Shown here piece by piece: positions 55,646 through 64,000 of a stretch of DNA of 64,000 nucleotides. The DNA is taken from positions 1 to 64,000 of the forward strand of contig JAIXMN010000043.1 of the NCBI GenBank assembly GCA_025716815.1. The letters run 5' to 3'. The position numbers were made by a program, and so were the translations under genes. The notes beneath the pieces are model-generated. The model was given only the letters and a program-made list of their open reading frames with translations, did not search any database and had not been told where the DNA came from. The DNA comes from Dichotomocladium elegans. Lineage: Eukaryota; Mucoromycota; Mucoromycetes; Mucorales; Lichtheimiaceae. The number at the start of each line of letters is the position of its first letter. The first letter of the stretch is position 1.

Positions 55646-56029
55646 GAGGTAATATGAGGACAAGATGTTTGTGCATGCTTGTGTTGCGTTTTATGTACCT
55701 TCCTCATCCATGGAAAGCGTAGACCTTTTCTCTCTCTCTTTTTTTTTCTGCACAAAAAGGAAGGGCGGAGAAGTGTGAGAAGTAAGAGGAGAAAAGAAGA
55801 CAAGCAGCGCACATACGCAAACAGAGGCAAAATACCCACCCACCCACACACCCACAGACGTACGCGATCACGCGTATATGTATTATGGTGGGCATGTGGT
55901 TGAGCGAGGCAAGTGCGCAAGTAGGGGATTACAATTTGAGCCAATAACATGAGGGCAAGTACGTTATTTACAGGATTTTATTTTTTCAAAGCAATTTTGT
56001 TGTACAGAGATATCTTGCTAGTGGTGCCG

Positions 56030-57129
56030 CTAGATGGAGTGAAGATGGGAGGGCGAGGGGGAGTCGGTAATTGAGGAGATGGCGGGACTGTCAGTGGAGA
56101 CATAGTGGTCGTTGACGAACATCATGATCGCGTGCGCCGCTGCAGTAGCGGGTGAGCTCGGCGGGCTGGGCTGATCGTCACTTTCTGTTTCTGCGCTTGA
56201 ATAGGGTCTGACTCTGAGAGGGCTACGTCCATCATGCTGAAATGATGCTGAGCGTCTACTGTTTCTCCATGTGGACCGCAGTGTACTTCGCTCGTGACTT
56301 GCCGCATCGACGTCCTCATCTCCCATCGCTTCATATTCTCCCCCTTCACCGTCATCATCATCATATAGGTTGGGTTTAATCCGGCTGATATCCGGTTGTG
56401 GTTGTGAGCTTGACATGGATATTTCCTGGTCAATGTGCTCTTGTCCTACTGAAGGTGGCGATGCACAGCCATGGCGTTTGTGGGCCTCCGTCATTTCGAT
56501 GGCATAGGATAAATAATCCAATGAGTTTTTGAGATGGGGCGCCTGATTGGCGTCAAGAGACGATGGCGGGGGTGAATAAGAGAGAAAACTATCTTGCGTT
56601 GATGGTGGTAGCGGTGCTGTGGCTTCTGTTGCTGTAATCGTTGTCGTTGGATGATAGTCATAAGAAGGTGATCGGTCCACCCGTTGGCGTTCGAGCTTTC
56701 GTTTCCTATACTGTGATGGAGTTTGCGGTGCCGAGTAGGTACGATAGAGGCGAGCTTTTTTTAATTTGGCGGACGAAAACTGGCCGCGCTTATCGAGGAT
56801 ATCCTGCTGGGTAAAGCGTGGGGTGGGTATCTCATTGTAGAGCTTCCTCTGTCGCTTCTTCCACATCAACTCCACATCGATCAGTGTGTTGGTCTCCCAT
56901 CCATTGTTGAGTTTGAAGCATGCAAAGTTGAGACGAGTCTTTAGACAGGCAAGATGCTATAGAGCCAGTCAGTCCCCATGTATTCCAGACAGCGTAAGCG
57001 CCTTACCCTTGTAATGTCCGAGGTAACCGTCGGCAAGCCAACCTTGTGTTGATTCGAGATCCTATCGTTTGGCTGTGACGGGGATATATGCATACGTCCC
57101 GGTAAATGGTCGTGATGATGGAACTGCAT
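56030..57129 (-). CDS. Unknown conserved-looking fungal protein
   Basis: The last exon (56030-~56960) is open for over 300 residues. It starts HLACLKTRLNFACFKLNNGW ETNTLIDVELMWKKRQRKLY and continues with FTQQDILDKRGQFSSAKLKK, then a low-complexity Ser/Pro/Asp-rich tail (PPPSSLDANQAPHLKNSLDY, NLYDDDDGEGGEYEAMGDED) ending SPSPSHLHSI. Upstream, after an intron with donor GTAAGG at about 57005, GWLADGYLGHYK joins in frame. Further 5' exons (TTIYRD at about 57100) are possible. A folded N-terminus with a disordered acidic tail suggests a nuclear or regulatory protein, but I cannot name the family. Confidence 0.55.
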
Positions 57130-57139
57130 ATTTTCTTTA

Positions 57140-58054
57140 TCAATACTGTGGAAAAAAAGGGAGCAAGGGGGCTGAAGATGAATAGATATTGTGTGTATAA
57201 AAAAGCGGTGAGAGGAGAAGGAGAGAGAGAGAGAAAAGAGGGATGCCTACGGCAAAAGAAGTATTGAGGGGAAGGAAAAGACAATCAGTCAATGTGAAGA
57301 AAGAGAAGAGCGGAATTGGGTTTTGCAGGCGAAGGGCTGCGGGGTAGGGGGTGAGAAGGGAAGAGGGAATTATCACGCGTTGACGCGTCTTTGCTTTGAA
57401 GTCCCGTCTCACAGCCCGGCGCGTCCATAGCGCGCTTTCGTCTTCTTGCTCTTTGCCCCCCCTGTCTCTCGCTAAACTCAAATCATTATGGATACGCGCG
57501 CCACGCGAAACCAGTCCATTCATCCTTTTCTAGCTAGTATTTGCTCTTGCTCTTCATTAATCCGATATCCTATGTTCAGAGACTCCCGGAAATTCCTTTA
57601 GAATAACAGAGCATCAAATTTTTTATAAATTATGTAAAATTTGGCTAAAAAGTCGTAAAATCTCGATATGAGCGAGTGCGCGCATTGTCTAGTAATGCCG
57701 CTCCATGCGCATCCCTGCAGTCTAGGAGATCTTTGTGGTAAATAAGGAAGTGTCATGGAAACCGAAGGGCTGATAGTTTTACAAGCATGAATAACTCACT
57801 TTCTTCTCTTCTCTCCTTTCGAGCAATTCGAGCATAATATCTTTGATGCCCAATACGTAATGTGTCTCCCCACTCCTAGTTCTGTGCGGCGACAGAAAAA
57901 GAACAGTGGGACGCGAAAACGCAGTTTGAAAAAAGTAAAAAAAAAAAAAAAAAAAAAATTGACGCGCGGCGTCAAAAATATCGCGTGAATGGGGGACGTG
58001 GTGTGTTTGTTTTTTTAACGCTCTCACTATTCCCCGCCTATTCGGACTCTAACA
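57140..58054. other. Upstream region with pyrimidine and A-run tracts
   Basis: Pyrimidine-rich tracts on the minus strand (57180-57300) and an A-run of more than 20 bp at about 57936-57958. Frames here are low-complexity (FLSLSPSPL...) and unlikely to be genes. It likely contains the promoter and 5' UTR of the gene ending at 56030. Confidence 0.4.
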
Positions 58055-58330
58055 CTAGGGGGTCTCAAATAAGCAGATTTTGGTGGATTTTAGAAATCGC
58101 AGATTTTTGAAAATCCGTCACCGATGCTTCTAATTGGCTAGGGCAAAAATCTTTGCAGATTTTCCCAGACCTTCTTTTTCGACGGATTTCTCTAAAATCC
58201 GCAGAACTCTTTTTCCTAATAAAGTAGCTGAATACTTCTAGAAGAATGCTATGTCAAATGGATAGCAAGTAATAAATATAAAAGGCACCTCAACTTGACA
58301 GCTTTTCGCCAATTAATTATCCACTGTATT

Positions 58331-59438
58331 ATGTCCTCTTCCAATACCCACCCAACCAAATCCAGCGACGCAACAACTCGTGGCTACTATGTATGGGACC
58401 AAGAACGCACGCTTGCATTAATATCAATCCTTGGCGAAAATGGTGGTATGCGCTACAGACAGTATCGTGGTAGCGATGGTAGCGGCAAGAAGAAGAAGGA
58501 AGTCGCAAGCAATTGTGCAGATGAGCTGCGCAAAAGGGGAATCAGAGTTGACGATGGGCCTGTACACACCAAGATTAAAAAGCTCGAGGCGTCATATATC
58601 AAGGCGCGCGACTTTTTATCATCTACAGGTGAAGGAATCAATGATGACGATGAAAAGCTTAAGATTCGGCATATCAAAGGTTTGAATATGGCAATTTAAA
58701 ATGTCACTTTAACGCATAGTCTAATGATGAATTATAGATAAGGTCATTGAACATTGTACGTTTTATTTCGAGATCGACGAGTTTGCCCGCGATAGAGCTA
58801 GAGCTTGTCCCCCGTACCGTGCAGATTCTGCCCGTGAAAGCGTTGCAACTGAAGCGGAGATGCTCCTTTTGCCGAGTACAGATGGAGAAACCACTTTATC
58901 ACTCGGAGCGTCCGATGAGGCTGACGAGATTTTAGCAGATCAAGATGCAACGATAAACGAGGGGATAGTAACTCCTGGTCGTGCTGCAGCTGCTACAGCA
59001 AGTACCCACAGTGATATGGAATTCTCTGAAGACGAAAGGGATAGCAGCAACAATGTCGGTAACGCAATCCCTGCACCGATTTCTGTCCCGGCAATGGCGA
59101 TCCCTCGTCGCACCAGTAGCAGCATTGATCCCAGTAGACCTGCCATTACCACCAAGAGACGCCGCGGTGGCGCAACGCTTGCGGAATCTCTTCTCCAGCT
59201 TGGCGAAATGAAAATGGAGCTGGAGAGAGAAAAGATGAAGCATCGGGCGGAAATGGAGAAGGAGCGATTGAAGCAGCAAACAGACTTGGAGAAGGCTAGA
59301 ATGCTGCTGTTACAGCAGGAAATTGCAGTAAGGCTGCAAGAGTCCCAGGAACGCTCCTTGATGTTAAGGCTCGAGCTAAGTAAGCTTGAGCAACGAAAGC
59401 GAAGAAGAGGGAGCTATCAAGAAGAAGACGAGAATTGA
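58331..59438 (+). CDS. Harbinger Myb/SANT-like accessory protein
   Basis: Exon 1 (58331-58679) encodes YYVWDQERTLALISILGENG, GSGKKKKEVASNCADELRKR, and GPVHTKIKKLEASYIKARDF, the pattern of Myb/SANT-like DNA-binding domains in these elements (W-x(n)-basic helix-KIKKLE). An intron of 58 bp (58680-58737) joins KHIK-type HIK to DKVIEHCTFYFEIDEFARDR. Exon 2 runs to 59438 with an acidic/Thr-rich middle and a long coiled coil (MKMELEREKMKHRAEMEKER, LKQQTDLEKARMLLLQQEIA) ending RRRGSYQEEDEN. The total is about 349 residues. In PIF/Harbinger the partner brings the transposase to the nucleus and TIRs. ATG at 58331 was chosen over 58295 because the text before it does not fit the domain. Confidence 0.8.
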
Positions 59439-59975
59439 AGTTATTACATATAGCTATAGTAACGCTACTTCAATAAATATATGATTGATAGACGTGCATA
59501 GTACCATATCTGAATAGTTACTTAGTATCTTACTTGAATACCTGGTCTTCCCTGTAGGAGTTCTAGGAATATTTCTGTAATAGAAAGTGATAGGCGTAGG
59601 TTTGTATTGGAGTGAAAGAAGGAAAAGAGGAATCGAAGGCAGTACTGGTTAAAAAATGCTAAGTGCGTTGCAGCAAGACAGCACAGGACAGAGTACAAGC
59701 AAAATATGGAAGTGTGATGGACAAGAGGAAGCAAAAATTATCAAGCAAGATTTGAATAGTACTGGAATAGAATTGATAAGAAGCATAGATGCTAGGAGAT
59801 GAATCAGATAGGAAGAGAAACGAAGAAATAAGATAAATAATTATGTTTATTACTAATGAATGATGGACATTTGAAGAAGTGTGTATATACTTGACCTGCT
59901 GGACACGCGTCATCGATCGATACCAAATAGAATATTTTGAAACTGAATTATCATTATTCAACTGATAATCTTTTA

Positions 59976-61274
59976 TTATTCCATAGCCTGAAGAACTAGG
60001 TTTTTTATATATTCTCTTTTCGCTTCGCCAGATGAAAACATCTGTGTACTGTGGACACGCACGCCTTCCTCCTCCCTCTCGTCGTCCAGATTACTATCTC
60101 CAATAGTATCGTTTCTCCAATCGAGCGGATCACCATCAACCAACAAAATGTTATGCAAGATTGCACAGGCGTAAAACCATAGGACAGCACGTGCATGGTC
60201 CTTCCTTCTATCAGCTCCTTTGCCAATAACGATTCGTAGACCACGCAAACTTTGGAACCGGCCCTTTAACACGCCTATGGTGTGCTCCACTCGTACTCTT
60301 GCTGTTGAAAGCTGATAGTTAAATGCCTTGTTTTCTGCAAGACTCGCTCGTGGCTCCTTGTATGGCGTGATAATCTCATCGCATGTAGGATAACCTTTGT
60401 CACCTAGCAAGTATTCCCCCCCTTGGAAGTACTTTTCAGGGTGAAGACCCAGATCACTGTTCCGCCAGACCCGGGTATCATGTGCGCTCCCAACATGACC
60501 GCATTCGACAAAGCGTATACGAAGATCAGGATCCGTGACGACCATAGCAGCAAGAGCATATTGGCTCTTTCGCGTGTAATAATCCTCCGCGTTTTCGACT
60601 GGTGCATATGCCAATGGGATCGATGTTCCATCTACATATCCAATACAGTTGGGGAAACCAGAAATGGACTCGTTCACTTCCTTGATTCGTCGTTTTTCTT
60701 CTTGAGTTGGCCACGTGACAGATTTGAGACGAAGCAAGGCAATGATAACTCTATTAGTATAGAGATCGGTTGTACCGTTCCCGACACCAAAACGTCTAGC
60801 CACTTGGCCAGTCGATGATGCATTGCCATACATGCCGAACCGATACAATGCAACTATGAGCTGTCGATATACAGGTGCCTGGTTCTTGTTACTGGCATTA
60901 TGGAACACTTTGTCATCTTTGATCATGTCGACGATACTGGTAAAAGCTTCATATGACATGCGCGCTTCTTGCTTAAACTCTTTCTCGGGCAGATTGAAAA
61001 CGATGTCTGACATGAAGTTCGAAATAGGGATTGACCGGGAACGCTTAGTCACCATATATCTTCTACTGGAGATATGGATGTACATGGCATTCGTTGAAGT
61101 CATCGTTTCATCAAAACCATCGTCGGCGTCGCTGTCCTTAGATCCCTCAGTATCCCTGATGATATCGCCATCATCATCTGAGTCGCTTTCAAAAAGCATT
61201 TCGTGCACATTTTCAGCGATGATCTGTTCTTCCAGAGCATGAAGAGTTTTCTGACGTTCCGAGAAGTTGGGCAT
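59976..61274 (-). CDS. Harbinger DDE transposase (HARBI1/DDE_Tnp_4-like)
   Basis: Intact 432-residue frame with ATG at complement 61274. An acidic N-terminus (MLFESDSDDDGD) and an HTH (ARRFGVGNGTTDLYTNRVII ALLRL) precede the core: GFPNCIGYVDGTSIPLAYAP (first D), MVVTDPDLRIRFVECGHVGS AHDTRVWRNS (HDxRVW box), YLLGDKGYPTCDEIITPYKE (second D), and STARVRVEHTIGVLKGRFQS LRGLRI (catalytic E). All three acidic residues are present. Length is typical for the family (about 400-450). It would cut at the TIRs and insert at a 3-bp CTA-type target. No frameshift or stop is visible. Confidence 0.92.
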   Translation of the reverse strand: MPNFSERQKTLHALEEQIIAENVHEMLFESDSDDDGDIIRDTEGSKDSDADDGFDETMTSTNAMYIHISSRRYMVTKRSRSIPISNFMSDIVFNLPEKEFKQEARMSYEAFTSIVDMIKDDKVFHNASNKNQAPVYRQLIVALYRFGMYGNASSTGQVARRFGVGNGTTDLYTNRVIIALLRLKSVTWPTQEEKRRIKEVNESISGFPNCIGYVDGTSIPLAYAPVENAEDYYTRKSQYALAAMVVTDPDLRIRFVECGHVGSAHDTRVWRNSDLGLHPEKYFQGGEYLLGDKGYPTCDEIITPYKEPRASLAENKAFNYQLSTARVRVEHTIGVLKGRFQSLRGLRIVIGKGADRRKDHARAVLWFYACAILHNILLVDGDPLDWRNDTIGDSNLDDEREEEGVRVHSTQMFSSGEAKREYIKNLVLQAME

Positions 61275-61660
61275 AGTAGAATATGTATTATTATTGAAAT
61301 GAGATGTAACAGTACTTGTAAGGAAAAAATAAAATTGCTCCTTATATACGATACTGCAAGAATAACCAGGAAAAAGTGCCGCTTATGGTTAGATAGACTC
61401 AAAGAATAAGTACGAAGAAGTACTGCTTTTGAAGAATCTCAAAGAATAAGTTCCAAAAAAATAGTACTTTGATTAAAGGGCTCTCTCAAAGAACATTGAC
61501 GAAAAAAGAAAAATACGCGAAAGAAGCTTCTTCGAAAAAAAAAGGGGTCTCAAAGTAACTTAAAAGATTTCTTCTGTGATTGGCTCATTTGAATGTCAGC
61601 CGAAAATTTTCTCTCGGCAGATATCTGCATAGATTTCTACTTTGAGACCCCCTACTTTAT

Positions 61661-62313
61661 TCAGACTTTTTTGCCGCCGATTTCATTGTTTGGATGAGCG
61701 TAGGCCTGTGCGACAAATTTGTTGTGGCGACCCAGAGCAACTAATGCATGATTTGTAAGTCATTGATTTCGAACGTTTTTTCGTGTTCTGTCTCCCTACC
61801 AAGACGGCCATTGGAGCTCAGCTCAACAGTCGTAAATGCCAAGGTTTTGCCCAGCTTGTTACAACGACAGTCCTTAGAACAGGAGATGATGGTTCAATAC
61901 ATGTCCATCGTTATCGTACTGCAACAAAATTTACCACTGTAATAACATCACCCTCCTTTGCGCCCGAGATATAGCTAATGTTGATGTCGGTGCTGACACC
62001 CGTGGCATACATGCCTTTGGAGGCCAAGGCTAGTGATCCACCTACATCGACCTTTGGGGAAGTGGAAGCGGTTTCATTGATCAGCTTCTTCCCACGATTT
62101 CCCTTTTTGTTGAGCTACTACTTACCACAGTCGCCAGCAAGCCACCGTGCACTGACTTGAGCCGATTCTTTCGATGATGATCGATTCTGGTTATGAATAC
62201 ACGTATACACAAATAGAGACCACTGAATGCGGGGATCTACAGTACCAGATGCTGCTTCTCTACCGTAAACTCAGCACGTACACGGCCCTCTTCACTGTCA
62301 ATGACCTTGAGCT
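61661..62313 (-). CDS. PaaI/ACOT13-like hotdog thioesterase
   Basis: At least five minus-strand exons. They read LKVIDSEEGRVRAEFTVEKQ HL (about 62253-62313), SVHGGLLATV (about 62113-62160; the HGG motif marks the catalytic helix), VDVGGSLALASKGMYATGVS TDINISYISGAKEGDVITV (about 61938-62068), KLGKTLAFTTVELSSNGRL (about 61801-61872) and VALGRHNKFVAQAYAHPNNE IGGKKV with TGA at complement 61661-61663. Introns are about 45-65 bp with GTAAGT, GTAAAT and GTAGGG donors. HGG...D and the V-D-x-x-x-x-Y-x-x-A-x-x-G-D strand match the 4HBT/PaaI family, acyl-CoA thioesterases (ACOT13-like, often mitochondrial). The first exon(s) upstream (62314-62600) could not be fixed. The Harbinger insertion sits 6 bp past the stop. 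Confidence 0.8.
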
Positions 62314-62902
62314 ATATATAAATTCATACATGCATACATCGGTACATTGCACAGCACGCATCCTTAAGTAGCTCCCACACTACTAGATTGGCTTACAGCC
62401 TTTCATCCTGATTTGTCTTACCCCTGGAAGAACTAGCCCGTCGTATCCGCCCTCAGTATGAAAGCTCTGTATATGGAATGCAATGTGAGTGGCATGTTCC
62501 CATTCGAAATTACGTTCCCTCTCGGCACGTCCATTTGAACCTTCAGAACACGCTGAACCATTGCAGGCGATCGCATAATGCTGGTGGGCAACATGATTCC
62601 CTAATTTTGAAAGACGTTGTATGACTAAAAAGACTGGTCGGCGGGTGGGCGTAAATAAAGCTCAATTGGCGCTCAGATATAAGCATCAATACATCTTTTC
62701 TATCTTGTTCTCTTTCATTATTCTACTTTACTGCATCCCAAGGCAAATCATATTTGCAAATGATAACTGGATGACAATCGATATCGCCGCATATTTCTTA
62801 TGTCATGAGGATTTGGAGGAAAGATTGCAGGTACTTGTGCGTATACTTTATTTCTAAAAATAAATGGTAGATATTCGTTAGACAACCTTACTCCGAAGGT
62901 AG
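62314..62902. other. Unresolved region upstream of the thioesterase
   Basis: Should contain the thioesterase start. Open but contradictory frames exist on both strands: a minus-strand frame with EWEHATHIAFHIQSFHTEGG and a plus-strand frame with LEELARRIRPQYESSVYGMQ. Neither has a recognised domain. A 79-residue plus-strand ORF at 62621-62857 has one hydrophobic segment but no other support. Confidence 0.3.
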
Positions 62903-64000
62903 CTAGATGGGCAGGAGCATGTTCAGGCTAGCTCCCATATCGCGGTTCCACAGGGAATGCCGAGGAGCATCCTCTGCCATACTCATTGTACAGGATTGAT
63001 CATCTGTAGGGAACAAGAAATGTTGGATTTTACTGCTTAAATCCTTCTACCTGAGAAATCTTCATACCGTAGCAGAGCCATGACAAACGGCGTTGGGATT
63101 CGCGGCTCGTCAATAGGGTCATGGATTAGGCCCTATCCTGAACGTAGAAAGGCTCTCGATCCTGCCCTTGAGCTCGTCGATCAAGTGCGCCTCGAAACAA
63201 CGCTCGCCGTGCTTGAGAAGGTGCCGTAAGCCAACACCACGTATTAGCTCGTGGTATTTCGCCTTTGGGAAGGACTATACCCCTCACAAATACCGCATCC
63301 GGACCAGACTTTTCAATCAAGCCGCCTGCAAGCCTTTCGTCGGCTTGTGCCTGTTGAAGCATGCCGACAAAGAGAGCTTACTGAGTAGAGGTTGGGGATC
63401 GGCATGATGGATGGTTGTGGTCGCATAAAAGTTCTCGAAAACGGATGATGCTTGATCGATCGCAAACAGGAAGCCGTTAAATTCAGTACTGTCGAAGGCA
63501 CGTGCTTATATAGCAGCAAGGCGTTCTTCGGCACGAGCAACTTCAGGATTCATATCCTTGATCGGTTCTAATAACCTGCGGTACTATAGATCTTGCGGGT
63601 TTTATCATGCCGCGGTTTGATGTATCAGAACTTATGATGGACACCGTGTTCGGGCTTGACGTTCTCGGAAACACAGAAGAGAAGGTCCTTCCTCTCAGGG
63701 TCAGTAGCGACTCATCTACATACCGGAGATGACCTGGTGCCCCTGCAGTGTTAGCATGGTGACATAGTTGTTCTCGTCTTCGAGCCCTCTGAAATTTAGC
63801 TCCGTATGGCGGTCGTTGGCCGTTCGACCTCTTAAAGACGGAATATCCATTCCGTCAGTGTGAATGGTGTCTGTGGGACTCGATTGTGCCGTCTTCTTGG
63901 GGTCGGAACGCAGGGGAGTTTATGCCAACAACTTCTTACTAACGTCCTGCCTTGACCTTCTTAGGATGCGTTGCACAAGGGTGGTCATGTCGATCTGCAT
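62903..64000 (-). CDS. Unidentified minus-strand coding region, window-edge
   Basis: The last exon (stop at complement 62903-62905) reads SMAEDAPRHSLWNRDMGASL NMLLPI. It joins through an intron (donor GTAGAAGG, acceptor CCCTACAG at about 63000) to DPIDEPRIPTPFVMALLRYE DFS. Other exon-like pieces follow upstream: GLRHLLKHGERCFEAHLIDE and LKGRIESLSTFRIGP (about 63145-63260), FNGFLFAIDQASSVFENFYA (about 63420-63490) and RGLEDENNYVTMLTLQGHQV (about 63730-63810). The frames between pieces do not all join cleanly, so it may be a gene with many small introns or a pseudogene. No family recognised; the 5' part lies outside the window. Confidence 0.4.

Larger units (their letters stand above)
58058..61651. 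mobile_element. PIF/Harbinger transposon, apparently complete
   Basis: A 3594-bp element flanked by CTA (58055-58057 and 61652-61654). Terminal inverted repeats begin GGGGGTCTCAAA on the left and end TTTGAGACCCC on the right. Subterminal copies of GGGTCTCAAAG lie at 61545 and elsewhere. It carries two genes in opposite orientation and both are open: a Myb/SANT-like protein (+) and a DDE transposase (-), the usual two-gene layout of PIF/Harbinger, whose target duplications are 3 bp. The reading frames without stops suggest recent activity. Confidence 0.88.

Noticed and set aside
55414..55950. 178-residue minus-strand frame at the Doa10 5' end
   Set aside because: It overlaps the RING-CH exons in a different frame; the spliced RING frame matches the family while this one does not.
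57140..57523. 127-residue minus-strand frame upstream of the unknown gene
   Set aside because: Pyrimidine-rich leader sequence giving Phe/Leu/Ser low-complexity text; more likely promoter or UTR.

Overview
The window looks like nuclear DNA of an early-diverging fungus, most likely Mucoromycota (Mucorales-like). Evidence: AT-rich DNA, many 40-60 bp GT..AG introns, typical fungal housekeeping genes (Aly/REF mRNA-export factor, an RRN6/TAF1C-like Pol I factor, SGT2 co-chaperone, Doa10/MARCH6 ubiquitin ligase, a hotdog thioesterase), and a dense, nested load of gypsy, LINE, Tc1/mariner, Mutator-like and PIF/Harbinger elements. The genus cannot be named from the sequence alone.

Layout. About 0.5-40.4 kb is a transposon graveyard. 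It holds Mutator-like fragments sharing a helix-turn-helix exon and a SWIM zinc-finger exon (560-1525, 7170-8896, about 10640-10790), and a decayed minus-strand Ty3/gypsy element A (about 1560-5886). It also holds the leader and gag of a plus-strand LTR element C (about 5890-7169), a palindromic MITE carrying a second MITE in its middle (9967-10512), and a chromodomain/LTR remnant D (about 11900-12453). Gypsy element B (minus strand) spans 12823-26959 because an 8585-bp Tc1/mariner-type element with ~1.1-kb inverted ends (17749-26333) sits inside its gag gene near codon 26. That large element carries three genes of its own and has a 1466-bp element with a 9-bp target duplication in its right arm. 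Three 366-bp MITEs with TA duplications have tips resembling those of the large element.

Next comes an intact tRNA-Glu(CTC) gene (complement 26991-27062), followed by a head-to-tail array of four non-LTR retrotransposons (27063-~40430). Each junction seen is a 16-bp copy of the first 16 nt of that tRNA gene. One unit (32761-38028) is nearly intact: ORF1 and ORF2 overlap as TAATG, and ORF2 has one apparent 1-nt frameshift.

From 43.8 to 57 kb is a compact gene island: ALY/REF (+), RRN6/TAF1C-like (-), SGT2 (-), Doa10/MARCH6 (-) and an unknown gene (-). An apparently complete PIF/Harbinger transposon (58058-61651, CTA duplication) carries a Myb/SANT-like gene and an open DDE transposase. It ends 6 bp (after its TSD) past the stop codon of a multi-exon PaaI/ACOT13-like thioesterase gene on the minus strand. 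The last ~1.1 kb holds an unidentified minus-strand coding region. Intron-split genes were read by joining exons by eye, so internal exon boundaries are approximate unless given exactly.
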